NCBI GenBank assembly: GCA_040507225.1
Contig: JBEVVG010000001.1
Coordinates: 992,001 to 1,056,000, forward strand
Direction: 5' to 3'
Source of the DNA: Thiodiazotropha sp040507225
Lineage (GTDB): Bacteria > Pseudomonadota > Gammaproteobacteria > Chromatiales > Chromatiaceae
DNA length: 64,000 nucleotides
The first letter of the stretch is position 1, and every line of letters starts with the position of its first letter. The notes below the pieces were generated by a model. That model searched no databases and was not told the DNA's origin. It saw only the letters and a program-made list of their open reading frames with translations. The position numbers and the translations under genes were made by a program. Of this stretch, positions 17,063 through 26,026 are shown one piece after another.

Positions 17063-18334
17063 TCAGCTGTCGGATACCAGATCGCTGGACACGCTTTCCT
17101 CATCCGGCTCGTTGCGACACAGAATGACCTGGTGAATCCGGCGGCTCGAGGCGTCTTCCACCCGAACCTGCAATCCGTCGAGTTCAAAGCGCTCGTCCTT
17201 GGCCGGGATCCGCTCGGTGTGTTCCAGCAGCCAGCGGTTGATGGTGTCGGTCGGCTTACCGGGTATGTCGATGTCGAAATAGTCCTCGACAATGCGCAGT
17301 TCGGCGGTCCCGTCGACCAGAATGCGGCCGTCGCCGAGAATCATCAGATCGTTCGGTTTTTCATCGCTCTCGTCATAAATCTCGCCAACCAGTTCCTCGA
17401 GCATGTCTTCCAGGGTGATGACTCCAACCATGGCGCCATGTTCATCGACCACCACGGCGAGATGAATGCTCTTGTTCTTCAGGGTACGGATCAATTCGTC
17501 AATGGGGGTATTCGACGAGGTAAACAGGGGTTCCTGCCCGAGTTCGGATATGGTTTTATCGAGCTGACCCTTGGCGATGATACCGATCAGGTCCCTGAGG
17601 ATCACCACGCTGTGAATCTCGTCCGGATCCTCATTGTAAACTGGAATGCGCGAATACCCCTCGGTCAGGATTTCCGGCAGGGCATCCCGCAGCAGGCGAC
17701 TGCCATCCAGACGAAAAACCTGTCGTCTTGGCGTCATCACATCTTCGGCCTTGAGGTCATTGAAGTTGAAGATACGCTCGATCATCTCCCGCTCACCGGT
17801 ATCGATGACCCCCTCTTCCTCCCCATGCTCAATCAGGGTAATGACTTCGGACTCAGTAACCAGAGGATCATCCATCGCCTTAGTGGATGACTGCACCCAG
17901 TTGGTGATCTGCAGAAAAACCCACACCAGCGGATAGATCAGACGCATGAAGCCGTATATCACGGGGGAGATCGCCAGCGAGATACGCTCGGAGAAACGCG
18001 TGGCGAGACTCTTGGGCGTGATCTCACCGAACACCAGAATGAGGATGGTCAACACACCGACCGCAATACCCGGCCCGCTGTTTCCGAAATGCTCGGTCGC
18101 AACGACCGTCGCCATCGCTGAGGCGGCGATATTCACCACGTTGTTGCCGATCAGGATGGTGATCAGCATGCGGCTGGGATCTTTCTTCAGAAGATACAGG
18201 GCATGGGCGCCGCTTCGACCTTCCTTGTACAGAGATTCCGCTCGCGCCATGGAGAGCGAGACCAGGGCAGTCTCTGAACCGGAAAAAACGCCTGACAGTA
18301 CCAGAAGTACCATCAAAATTAGATAATTTTCCAC
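17063..18334 (-). CDS. CNNM/CorC-HlyC family membrane protein with CBS pair
   Basis: A transporter-like protein with a DUF21 transmembrane domain (three to four helices in the first 150 residues, with GVFSGSETALVSLS), two CBS domains (about 195-315) and a C-terminal CorC_HlyC domain. Family members take part in magnesium or cobalt efflux or resistance. An upstream TTG at 18415 would add 27 residues of non-conserved sequence, but a perfect inverted repeat lies in that segment, so I prefer the GTG at 18334 giving 423 residues with the usual short N-terminus before the first helix. It is convergent with ppk1. Confidence 0.85.
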   Translation of the reverse strand: MENYLILMVLLVLSGVFSGSETALVSLSMARAESLYKEGRSGAHALYLLKKDPSRMLITILIGNNVVNIAASAMATVVATEHFGNSGPGIAVGVLTILILVFGEITPKSLATRFSERISLAISPVIYGFMRLIYPLVWVFLQITNWVQSSTKAMDDPLVTESEVITLIEHGEEEGVIDTGEREMIERIFNFNDLKAEDVMTPRRQVFRLDGSRLLRDALPEILTEGYSRIPVYNEDPDEIHSVVILRDLIGIIAKGQLDKTISELGQEPLFTSSNTPIDELIRTLKNKSIHLAVVVDEHGAMVGVITLEDMLEELVGEIYDESDEKPNDLMILGDGRILVDGTAELRIVEDYFDIDIPGKPTDTINRWLLEHTERIPAKDERFELDGLQVRVEDASSRRIHQVILCRNEPDEESVSSDLVSDS

Positions 18335-18370
18335 GAAAATATTGAATTTAACGCCGGTAATGGCCCAGTT

Positions 18371-18400
18371 GTGATTATCGCCATTGAGGCTGATAATCAC
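18371..18400. repeat. 9-bp perfect inverted repeat upstream of the CorC-like gene
   Basis: Arms GTGATTATC (18371-18379) and GATAATCAC (18392-18400) are perfect complements around a 12-base spacer, 37 bases before the favoured start of the minus-strand membrane protein gene. The dyad looks like an operator or an mRNA hairpin in the 5-prime leader. Confidence 0.5.
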
Positions 18401-18690
18401 AAGCAATCGGGACAATTTTCTGCATCGCGAATGGCAGCCCGTTTCTACCCTGAATCGTGGAATGACTTCATATCATCATTGATTTCAGCAGCTTGTGATA
18501 ACTATTTAACAGTAAACGCTGACAATCTGAACGAATCCCGTTCTCGAACCGAGAATCGCCGGAGCGAACACCATCAGCCGGGGCATCCGGCCGGGAGACG
18601 CAGCAAGACCGGTGAACATACCGCCAAACCGGCCCCGCCCGGAATTTCATGAGGACTGCCCCCCATCACATCATCCGGGGTGAGATTCAG

Positions 18691-18719
18691 CGGTCATCAC
18701 ACCGGTGTCGGGGTATAAT
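18691..18719 (+). promoter_or_regulatory. Probable phoB promoter with weak Pho-box-like half site
   Basis: A perfect -10 TATAAT at 18714-18719 lies 29 bases before the phoB ATG. There is no good -35; in its place CGGTCAT at 18691-18697 matches 6 of 7 bases of a PhoB half-site (CTGTCAT). The second half-site is poor. Activator-dependent autoregulation by PhoB would fit but is only suggested. Confidence 0.5.
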
Positions 18720-18747
18720 CCCCATCTTTGTCGAACCAGGACAGGTG

Positions 18748-19440
18748 ATGCGGAACCGAATTCTCATCGTGGAAGACGAACCGGAAATCAGGGAGATGAT
18801 TCGCTTCGTGCTGGAGCCGAAAGGTTACACCATCGATGAAACGGACAACGCCCTGGAGGCCCGCAAACTCCTGTCGCGCAACCGCTATGACCTGATTCTC
18901 ATGGACTGGATGTTACCCGGCCGCTCGGGACTCGAACTGACCCGGGAATTGAAGCAGAATGCCCCCCACTCCACTCCGATTATCATGCTGACTGCGAAAA
19001 CCGATGAGTCGGACAAAATAACCGGCCTCGACAGTGGTGCCGATGACTACATCACCAAGCCCTTCTCGACCCGTGAACTGATTGCACGCATCAACGCGGT
19101 AATCCGCAGATCCGCCTATGAGGAGCGCCAGCAGATTCTCGAAATCCAGGGTCTGATGCTGGATCATGCCAAGCACCGGGTGCTGATCGGGGAGATGCCG
19201 GTCAGCCTGTCTCCGGCGGAGTATCGGTTGCTGCATTTCTTCATGACCCATCCCGAGCGAGCCTACAGCCGCTCACAGATCCTGGATCACGTGTGGGGAC
19301 AGGATGTCTATGTCGACGAGCGCACCGTTGACGTTCACATCCGCCGATTGCGTAAAATCCTGACCCCGTCCGGCCATGATCGACTCATACAGACCGTGCG
19401 CGGCACCGGATACCGTTTTTCACCCTTGCCCAATCGATAG
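18748..19440 (+). CDS. phoB: Phosphate regulon response regulator PhoB
   Basis: A 230-residue OmpR-type regulator. The receiver domain (1-120) begins RILIVEDEPEI with phospho-acceptor D53 in LMDWMLPG, and the switch residues T and K are in place (MLTAKTDE, ITKPFS). The winged-helix DNA-binding domain (about 130-228) contains SPAEYRLL and the C-terminal TVRGTGYRF. It binds Pho boxes and activates phosphate-starvation genes. A longer open frame begins at 18649, but the ATG at 18748 gives the family N-terminus and has an AGG-type binding site. phoR follows after 20 bases. Confidence 0.96.
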   Translation: MRNRILIVEDEPEIREMIRFVLEPKGYTIDETDNALEARKLLSRNRYDLILMDWMLPGRSGLELTRELKQNAPHSTPIIMLTAKTDESDKITGLDSGADDYITKPFSTRELIARINAVIRRSAYEERQQILEIQGLMLDHAKHRVLIGEMPVSLSPAEYRLLHFFMTHPERAYSRSQILDHVWGQDVYVDERTVDVHIRRLRKILTPSGHDRLIQTVRGTGYRFSPLPNR

Positions 19441-19460
19441 CGGACAGAGCTGCAATACCC

Positions 19461-20765
19461 GTGAAACACTACCTGAGCATTGAAGTCAGTCAATTGAGCG
19501 GTGCGATACTGATATTTGCCCCGCTTGGATATCTGACCGGCCAGATGTCTTTGCTGTTACTGCTGGCGGTGGCCGCCTATCTGGGTAAACACGCCTGGTA
19601 CCTGGTCAGGCTGGCACGCATCATCCAAAGCGGCTCACCGATCAACCCACCCTATCCTGCGGATGTGTGGGGCATTATCTACCGGGAGCTTTCCCATCAC
19701 CGCTCCCGCAGCCGGAAACGCAAGCGGACCTTGAACCGGTTCGCCTCACGCTTCCGCAAGGTCACCTCCTCGATACCCGACGGATTGATCCTGCTGGATA
19801 AATCCGGTGGTGTCGAATGGGCCAATCCGGCGGCCAACAAACTGCTCAGGATCAGCTGGCCCAGGGATGAACACATTCGCCTGTCCGAACGCATCCCGCA
19901 TGAAAAACTGACGGACTACCTGAAAACACCCGATTACCATCAACCCCTGGACTTTCCCTCACCGGCCAACAAGGCGATCATCCTGTCACTGCGAGTGATG
20001 CGCTTCGGTGGCAAGAAGGCGCAACGCCTGGCGGTTATCCGGGATATCACGGATGTCTATAAATTCAACCAGACCCGGCGTGACTTCGTCTCCAACGTTT
20101 CACATGAGCTGCGCACGCCGCTGACGGTCATCACGGGGTTCCTGGAAAACCTGGGGGAAAATGAAAAACTGCCGTTTCAGAAACGGCCTTTCGAGTTGAT
20201 GATTCAACAAGCCGAGCGGATGAACAGCATCATCAACGATCTACTGACACTGTCCCGATTGGAGATGGGCGAAGCCCCCTCAGCAGAGATACCGGTAGCG
20301 GTGCCGGACCTGTTGCGCAGGATCTTCGATCAGGCACGCTTGATTGCGGATCAGAAAGGCGGCTACAACCTGCAGCTCCAGGTTGATGAAAATCTTTGGC
20401 TGCAGGGTGAGGAAAATGAGTTGATGAGCGCCTTTTCGAACCTGATCTTCAATGCCATCGTGCACTCACCCCCGAAGACCACAATCCGAGTTGATTGGCA
20501 AATGCTGGAAGACCGGGCATGCCTGTGCGTGGCCGATAACGGACCCGGCATCGAGGAAAAACACATTCCCCGCCTGACGGAACGATTCTATCGTGTGGAC
20601 AAGGCCCGTTCCCGACAATCCGGTGGGACGGGTTTGGGTTTGGCGATCGTGAAACACATCATCAGCCGGCACGATGGTGAATTACAAATCGTCAGCCAGG
20701 TCGGTGAAGGCAGTCGATTCACCTGTTGTTTTCCCACGGAGATGATCCTGGAAAAACGAGAGTAG
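19461..20765 (+). CDS. phoR: Phosphate regulon sensor histidine kinase PhoR
   Basis: A 434-residue membrane kinase starting at GTG. Two hydrophobic helices lie in residues 13-48, followed by a basic linker (RSRSRKRKR), a PAS domain (about 98-200), the dimerisation/phospho-acceptor domain with H215 in FVSNVSHELRTPLT, and a catalytic ATPase domain with N box, DNGPGIEEKH and GGTGLGLAIVKH. It phosphorylates PhoB when phosphate is scarce, through contact with the Pst transporter and PhoU, neither of which is encoded in this window. It is cotranscribed with phoB. Confidence 0.96.
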   Translation: MKHYLSIEVSQLSGAILIFAPLGYLTGQMSLLLLLAVAAYLGKHAWYLVRLARIIQSGSPINPPYPADVWGIIYRELSHHRSRSRKRKRTLNRFASRFRKVTSSIPDGLILLDKSGGVEWANPAANKLLRISWPRDEHIRLSERIPHEKLTDYLKTPDYHQPLDFPSPANKAIILSLRVMRFGGKKAQRLAVIRDITDVYKFNQTRRDFVSNVSHELRTPLTVITGFLENLGENEKLPFQKRPFELMIQQAERMNSIINDLLTLSRLEMGEAPSAEIPVAVPDLLRRIFDQARLIADQKGGYNLQLQVDENLWLQGEENELMSAFSNLIFNAIVHSPPKTTIRVDWQMLEDRACLCVADNGPGIEEKHIPRLTERFYRVDKARSRQSGGTGLGLAIVKHIISRHDGELQIVSQVGEGSRFTCCFPTEMILEKRE

Positions 20766-20789
20766 TTAAGTGGGAGGCTGTTGAGTCGA

Positions 20790-21122
20790 TCAGGCCTCGT
20801 CAGTCGCCTCTTCCTGTGCCTCTTCCGGCAGGTCGTCGGAGAACCCCAGGTTGACCCGATCGCGCAATTCCTTACCCGGTTTGAAATGCGGCACATACTT
20901 GCCAGACAGGGCAACGGTCTTGCCCGTTTTGGGATTACGCCCCATTCTCGGCGGGCGGTAATGCAGGGAAAAGCTGCCGAAACCGCGAATCTCGATCCGT
21001 TCACCGGAAGCCAACGATTGACTCATGTGTTCAATCATACATTTGACGGCCAGTTCCACATCGCGATAGGCGAGATGGCTCTGCTCCTTGGCAATAATCT
21101 CAATCAGTTCGGATTTTGTCAT
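20790..21122 (-). CDS. ihfB: Integration host factor subunit beta
   Basis: A 110-residue DNA-bending protein with the HU/IHF fold: MTKSELIEIIAKEQ at the start, the beta-arm segment RPPRMGRNPKTGK containing the intercalating proline, and KVPHFKPGKELRDRVN-like end. The C-terminal tail is acidic and 10-15 residues longer than in E. coli. With IHF alpha (not in the window) it forms the heterodimer used in recombination, replication and promoter architecture. Its place directly downstream of rpsA is conserved across gammaproteobacteria. Confidence 0.97.
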   Translation of the reverse strand: MTKSELIEIIAKEQSHLAYRDVELAVKCMIEHMSQSLASGERIEIRGFGSFSLHYRPPRMGRNPKTGKTVALSGKYVPHFKPGKELRDRVNLGFSDDLPEEAQEEATDEA

Positions 21123-21185
21123 TCTTGTCAGCTCTCCAATTCGCCGTTGCTATGACCGGCAGCCTGATCAGTCAGTTCCTTTGAT

Positions 21186-21279
21186 AACCGGGCTCACAGA
21201 CCCCTGTCTGCGAGCCCGGTTAACAGAGGCCGCACGAATCGCAGCCTCTACCTCCTATAGGGAGTCAGGTGAACCTGAC
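21186..21279. repeat. Cluster of inverted repeats between rpsA and ihfB
   Basis: In the 165-base rpsA-ihfB gap there is a strong dyad AACCGGGCTC (21186-21195) / GAGCCCGGTT (21212-21221), with inner AGAC/GTCT pairing, and a second perfect dyad GTCAGGT (21264-21270) / ACCTGAC (21273-21279). A weaker GAGGC/GCCTC pair lies between them. No T-tract follows on the minus strand, so these may stabilise the rpsA mRNA 3-prime end or attenuate read-through into ihfB rather than terminate fully. Confidence 0.6.
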
Positions 21280-21287
21280 CCAAGACA

Positions 21288-22964
21288 TCAGTCGCCTTGA
21301 TTGTCCATCTGCTCCTTCAGCAGGTCACCCAAAGTCGGCGCACTGGTGGCGGCATCCCGGGCATAACCTTTGATGGCGGCAGCTTCCTCATCGGCATCCT
21401 TGGCCTTGATTGACAGGGAGATGGTGCGGTTCTTGCGATCCACGCCAATGAACTTGGCTTCGACCTCGTCGCCTTCCTTGAGCATGCTGCGGGCATCTTC
21501 GACCCGGTCACGGGACAGTTCAGAAGCGCGCAGATAACCTTCGACACCATCCGCCAGGGCCACCACAGCACCCTTGGCATCGACTTCGGCAACCGTACCC
21601 CTGACGAAGCTGCCTTTCTCATTGGCAGCCACGAACAGCGAGAACGGATCCTGAGCCAGCTGTTTGATGCCGAGAGAGATACGCTCGCGTTCGGGATCGA
21701 CAGACAGCACCACGGTTTCGACTTCATCACCTTTCTTGAAGTTACGAATGGCATCCTCACCTTCGTCATCCCAGGAGATGTCGGAGAGATGAATCAGGCC
21801 GTCGATGCCACCGTCCAGACCAATGAAAATACCGAAATCGGTGATCGACTTGATGTTGCCGCTGACATGATCGCCCTTCTTGTGGGTGGTCGAAAACTCT
21901 TCCCAGGGGTTGGCCTTGCACTGCTTGATGCCCAGCGAGACACGACGACGCTCCTCGTCGATGTCGAGCACCATGACTTCGACCTCATCACCCAGCGAAA
22001 CCACTTTGGAGGGATGAACGTTCTTGTTGGTCCAGTCCATTTCCGAGACATGCACCAAACCTTCTACGCCCTCTTCGATTTCCACGAAACAACCGTAGTC
22101 GGCGATGTTGGTCACCTTGCCGAACAGGCGGGTGCCTTCCGGATAGCGACGCGCCAGTGCGACCCACGGGTCGTCACCCATCTGCTTCAGACCGAGTGAC
22201 ACGCGGTTGCGTTCGCGATCGAACTTGAGGATCTTGACCTGTATCTCGTCACCGATCTCAACCACTTCAGACGGATGCTTGACGCGCTTCCAGGCCATAT
22301 CGGTGATGTGCAGCAGACCATCGATACCGCCCAGGTCGACAAACGCACCGTAGTCGGTGAGATTCTTGACCACACCGGTGACTTCCTGGCCTTCCTGCAG
22401 GTTTTCCAGCAGCTTCTCGCGCTCTTCGCTGTACTCCTGCTCCACCACGGCGCGGCGGGAAACCACCACGTTGTTGCGGCGGCGATCCAGTTTGATCACC
22501 TTGAATTCGAGATCCTTGCCTTCCAGATAAGCGGTATCGCGCACCGGACGGACATCCACCAGAGAGCCCGGCAGAAACGCACGGATATCGTTGAGTTCGA
22601 CGGTGAAACCGCCTTTGACCTTGCCGTTGATTCGACCGATAACGGTCTCTTCGGCTTCGTGTGCCTTTTCCAGCACTTTCCAGGCCTGGTCACGCTTAGC
22701 CTTTTCACGAGAGAGCCGGGTGGCGCCAAAACCGTCTTCGACGGCATCCAGAGCAACTTCCACCTGATCACCGACCTCAACCTCTATTTCACCGTTGTGG
22801 TTGAGGAACTGTGAGCGCGGAATGACGCCTTCGGATTTGAGGCCCGCATTGACAATAACGGCTTCGGAAGTGATATCCAGGACAGTGCCAATGATGATCG
22901 CGCCATTGCGAAGCTGGGTGTTGGAGAGGCTCTCTTCAAATAATTCTGCAAAACTTTCGGTCAT
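21288..22964 (-). CDS. rpsA: 30S ribosomal protein S1
   Basis: A 558-residue protein with six S1 RNA-binding repeats, the normal proteobacterial count. The N-terminus MTESFAELFEESL matches that of known S1 and selects the ATG at 22964 over an upstream one at 22988. Repeats 3-6 show the pattern (Y/F)G(C/A/I)FV..G..GL(V/I)H.S. S1 brings structured or weak-SD mRNAs to the 30S subunit. It lies between cmk and ihfB as usual, with an apparent terminator separating it from cmk, so it probably has its own promoter. Confidence 0.98.
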   Translation of the reverse strand: MTESFAELFEESLSNTQLRNGAIIIGTVLDITSEAVIVNAGLKSEGVIPRSQFLNHNGEIEVEVGDQVEVALDAVEDGFGATRLSREKAKRDQAWKVLEKAHEAEETVIGRINGKVKGGFTVELNDIRAFLPGSLVDVRPVRDTAYLEGKDLEFKVIKLDRRRNNVVVSRRAVVEQEYSEEREKLLENLQEGQEVTGVVKNLTDYGAFVDLGGIDGLLHITDMAWKRVKHPSEVVEIGDEIQVKILKFDRERNRVSLGLKQMGDDPWVALARRYPEGTRLFGKVTNIADYGCFVEIEEGVEGLVHVSEMDWTNKNVHPSKVVSLGDEVEVMVLDIDEERRRVSLGIKQCKANPWEEFSTTHKKGDHVSGNIKSITDFGIFIGLDGGIDGLIHLSDISWDDEGEDAIRNFKKGDEVETVVLSVDPERERISLGIKQLAQDPFSLFVAANEKGSFVRGTVAEVDAKGAVVALADGVEGYLRASELSRDRVEDARSMLKEGDEVEAKFIGVDRKNRTISLSIKAKDADEEAAAIKGYARDAATSAPTLGDLLKEQMDNQGD

Positions 22965-23040
22965 GGGAATGGATTTCCTGCAACACATGGTTGCACAGGT
23001 GGAACAGATCGGGCTGATTGCGCCACCAGGTTGTTAAGGG

Positions 23041-23069
23041 TTAAAAACTAAAGCCGGGATTATCCCGGC
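23041..23069 (-). terminator. Intrinsic terminator between cmk and rpsA
   Basis: Read on the minus strand: GCCGGGA, loop TAA, TCCCGGC, then TTTAGTTTTT. The perfect 7-bp GC-rich stem plus U-rich tail lies 37 bases after the cmk stop and about 75 bases before the rpsA start. It would end or attenuate the aroA-cmk transcript and separate rpsA expression. Confidence 0.8.
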
Positions 23070-23105
23070 CGCCTGTCGTAATCTTACCTGGAGGGAAAAG
23101 GCGCT

Positions 23106-23780
23106 TTAGTGTGGCAGTTCCGGTATTGCGGAACGGATCTTCTCCATCACGCGCCGGTAGACCTCATCGGCATCGAGCTCAGTCGAGTCCAACTGCATCG
23201 CCGACTCCGCTGCTGTCAGGGGTGCGGCGGTGCGATTGCTGTCACGCTCGTCACGCGTCTTTATCTCTTCGGTAAGATCGGCGAGATTAACACTCAACCC
23301 CTTTTCTTTCAACTGTTTATAGCGCCTCAACGCACGTTCTTCCACACTTGCGGTGAGAAAAATCTTGACCGTTGCACCGGGAAAAACCACCGTCCCCATG
23401 TCCCTCCCATCCGCCACAAGTCCCGGTGGCTGGGCATATCCCCGCTGCCAATCGAGCAGGGCCTGACGCACCTGGGGAATTGCGGCCACCTGGGAGGCTC
23501 GATTTCCCGCACTTTCCGTGCGGATATCGAGGCTCACATCCTCACCCCCCAGAAAAACCTTGCCCCGTTCAAATGAAACAGGAAGATTCAAGGCCATTTC
23601 GACAATTTTATCGACATTTTCCTGATTGATGCCCGCACGATACACCGCATGACCGAGTACACGGTAGATTGCCCCACTGTCCAGCAGGCGCCACCCAAGG
23701 GTGTCAGCCACCCGTTCAGCCAGGGTGCCTTTTCCGGAACCGGACGGGCCATCGATGGTGATTACCGGAACCTGACTCAT
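23106..23780 (-). CDS. cmk: Cytidylate kinase
   Basis: A 224-residue nucleoside monophosphate kinase that converts CMP and dCMP to the diphosphates. The P-loop GPSGSGKGT is at residues 12-20, the CMP-binding DSGAIYR at about 36-42, and the DGRDMGTVVFP motif near residue 124, all diagnostic of Cmk. Its ATG overlaps the aroA stop by 4 bases, so translation is coupled to the aromatic synthesis gene. The order aroA-cmk-rpsA-ihfB is a conserved gammaproteobacterial block. Confidence 0.97.
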   Translation of the reverse strand: MSQVPVITIDGPSGSGKGTLAERVADTLGWRLLDSGAIYRVLGHAVYRAGINQENVDKIVEMALNLPVSFERGKVFLGGEDVSLDIRTESAGNRASQVAAIPQVRQALLDWQRGYAQPPGLVADGRDMGTVVFPGATVKIFLTASVEERALRRYKQLKEKGLSVNLADLTEEIKTRDERDSNRTAAPLTAAESAMQLDSTELDADEVYRRVMEKIRSAIPELPH

Positions 23781-25102
23781 GCGTCCGCGACCTCCTCGAT
23801 GTTCAGTCCCGCCTCCGAGGCGAGTGTGACAAATCCTGGGAAAGAGGTGTTCACATTGGCCACATCTGCGATTTCGATGGTTCCAGCGGATCGCAGGGCT
23901 GCCATGGCGAACGACATGGCGATACGGTGATCCCCATGGCTCTCAACCGACCCGGCGCGAATTGGGCCGCCGATGATGCGAATTCCGTCCTGGGTAGGCT
24001 CGGCCTTGACACCCAATGCCGTCAATCCATCCGCCATGACCTGTATCCGATCGCTCTCCTTGACCCTGAGTTCCTCGGCCCCGCGCAAACGGGTTTCGCC
24101 ATCGGCACAGGCTGCCGCAACGAACAGTGCCGGAAACTCATCGATCGCCAGGGGCACCAGCTCCTCGGGAATATCGATGCCATGCAGACGGCTCGAGCGT
24201 ACCTGGATATCAGCAACCGGCTCCCCGCCAACAACCCTCTGGTTGAGCAGATTGATATCCGCCCCCATGAGTTTGAGGATCGTGATCACGCCGTCCCGGG
24301 TCGGATTGATACCCACATGCTCGAGCAGCAACTCCGAACCTTCCGCGATACAGGCACCCACCAGGAAAAAGGTCGCTGAAGAGATATCCGCCGGAACATC
24401 GATGACACAACCCTGCAAAGCACCGCCCCCTTGAAGGCAGACGGTATCGCCCTGGCGCTGCACGGCGTAGCCAAATCCCTGCAACATGCGCTCGGTATGA
24501 TCCCGGGTCGGCGCCGGCTCGGTGACGCAGGTCAGGCCTTCGGCATACAGGCCGGCCAGGAGGATTGCGGATTTGACCTGGGCACTGGCCATTGGCAGTG
24601 AATATCGAATGCCCTTGAGTGGATGTCCCGCCGCAATCGTAAGGGGCGCCCGACCGCCTTCCCGGGCATCAATGCGTGCCCCCATCTGGGTCAGAGGATC
24701 GATCACCCGTCCCATGGGCCGGGATGACAGCGAGCGATCGCCGCTGAGACTGACCGCGATGCCTGTGCCGGCCAGCAGGCCACTGAGCAGCCGCATCGAG
24801 GTCCCGGAGTTACCCAGATCCAGGGGTGCTTCGGGTTCCCGCAGACCCCGCATGCCCACACCCTGGATCCGCACCTGACCTGAGGTCGGGCCTTCAATGG
24901 TCACACCCATGCTGCGAAAGGCATTCAAGGTGGCCAGACTGTCCTCACCCTCGAGGAATCCGTTGACCCGGGTTTCCCCCTGCGCCAGGGATCCGAGCAT
25001 GATCGACCGGTGAGATATGGATTTGTCTCCGGGCACCCGGATTCTACCTGTCAGTTTTCCGCCGGGCTGAACCCGGTATTGTCGCTTGGATGGATGCTGC
25101 AA
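23777..25102 (-). CDS. aroA: 3-phosphoshikimate 1-carboxyvinyltransferase (EPSP synthase)
   Basis: A 441-residue enzyme that joins phosphoenolpyruvate to shikimate 3-phosphate, the sixth step of the shikimate pathway. Signatures: PGDKSISHRSIMLGSLAQGET (from residue 24), LDLGNSGTSMRLL (near 97) and RVKESDRI (near 345). The sequence is of the class with GNSGTSMR, as in Pseudomonas-type enzymes. Unlike Pseudomonas, where tyrA and aroA are fused, here the two are separate with an 18-base gap. Confidence 0.97.
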   Translation of the reverse strand: MQHPSKRQYRVQPGGKLTGRIRVPGDKSISHRSIMLGSLAQGETRVNGFLEGEDSLATLNAFRSMGVTIEGPTSGQVRIQGVGMRGLREPEAPLDLGNSGTSMRLLSGLLAGTGIAVSLSGDRSLSSRPMGRVIDPLTQMGARIDAREGGRAPLTIAAGHPLKGIRYSLPMASAQVKSAILLAGLYAEGLTCVTEPAPTRDHTERMLQGFGYAVQRQGDTVCLQGGGALQGCVIDVPADISSATFFLVGACIAEGSELLLEHVGINPTRDGVITILKLMGADINLLNQRVVGGEPVADIQVRSSRLHGIDIPEELVPLAIDEFPALFVAAACADGETRLRGAEELRVKESDRIQVMADGLTALGVKAEPTQDGIRIIGGPIRAGSVESHGDHRIAMSFAMAALRSAGTIEIADVANVNTSFPGFVTLASEAGLNIEEVADA

Positions 25103-25120
25103 AATGGTTTTCTCTGGTTG

Positions 25121-26026
25121 TTATGGCTCTTCACGAAGATCCGTGCGGGCAGATCCCGATTCACCGATTCCGTCGACATAGCGGTCCCGGGCCTGCTTGG
25201 CCGAGTTGAACAGTTTCAACAATCCTTCACTGTCACCCTGTTCAAGGATCCGCGCCAGTTCGTGCAGATCATCCGCGAAACGGGTCAGCATACCGCCGAG
25301 CGCCTGCTGATTGGCGAGGCAGATGTCGCGCCACATCACCGGGTTGCTCGAGGCAATCCGGGTAAAGTCACGAAACCCGCCTGCGGCGAAACGGAATATC
25401 TCATCGTTTTCCTTCATGCGTGACAGGGTCTCAACAAGACTGAAGGCCAGCATGTGCGGCAGATGACTGGTCGCCGCGAGCACTTCATCATGGTGTTCGA
25501 CACTCATGTAGGTAACTTCGGCGCCACACGCCTTCCACAGGGATTCAACGCGCTGCAATGCCTCCGGGCGGGTCTCGACCGTGGGGGTCAGAATGACCCG
25601 GCGATTACGATAGAGGGTTGCAAACGCCGCCTCCACACCACTCCGTTCAGTACCCGCGATCGGATGCCCCGGCACAAAAAATTCCGGGACCTGGCCAAAC
25701 ACGGCACGCACATCCCGGATCACACTGCCCTTGACACTGCCCGCATCGGTCACCACCGCATGCTTCTCGAGATGCTCACAAATCGATTCGAGGGTGGCGC
25801 GCATCGCTCCCAGGGGCACCGCCAGCAACACCATATCCGCGCCACGCACGGCCTCCGCGGAATCGTGGGTGTAGTGATCGATGACCCCGAGTTCCTGGGC
25901 CTTGATCAGATTCGCCGCGCCGCGTCCGCAACCCACCACTTCCCGCACGAGGCCTTCTTCCCGCAAGGCCATGGCCACGGAGCCGCCGATCAGACCGACA
26001 CCGATCACCGCAAGTTTTTCGATCAT
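25121..26026 (-). CDS. tyrA: Prephenate dehydrogenase
   Basis: A 301-residue NAD(P)-dependent dehydrogenase that turns prephenate into 4-hydroxyphenylpyruvate for tyrosine. The Rossmann motif GVGLIGGSVAMAL is at residues 9-21, and the catalytic HPIAGTERSGVEAA is near 121-134. There is no chorismate mutase or ACT domain, so the length is that of the simple TyrA form. Its start overlaps the hisC stop by 4 bases. Related enzymes can also accept arogenate; the sequence does not settle this. Confidence 0.95.
   Translation of the reverse strand: MIEKLAVIGVGLIGGSVAMALREEGLVREVVGCGRGAANLIKAQELGVIDHYTHDSAEAVRGADMVLLAVPLGAMRATLESICEHLEKHAVVTDAGSVKGSVIRDVRAVFGQVPEFFVPGHPIAGTERSGVEAAFATLYRNRRVILTPTVETRPEALQRVESLWKACGAEVTYMSVEHHDEVLAATSHLPHMLAFSLVETLSRMKENDEIFRFAAGGFRDFTRIASSNPVMWRDICLANQQALGGMLTRFADDLHELARILEQGDSEGLLKLFNSAKQARDRYVDGIGESGSARTDLREEP

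Larger units (their letters stand above)
18335..18747. other. Divergent intergenic region between the CorC-like gene and phoB
   Basis: 413 bases with no convincing gene. It holds the dyad at 18371-18400 near the minus-strand gene and a TATAAT box at 18714-18719 serving phoB. A GC-rich central part (18590-18680) contains no feature I can name. Confidence 0.6.
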
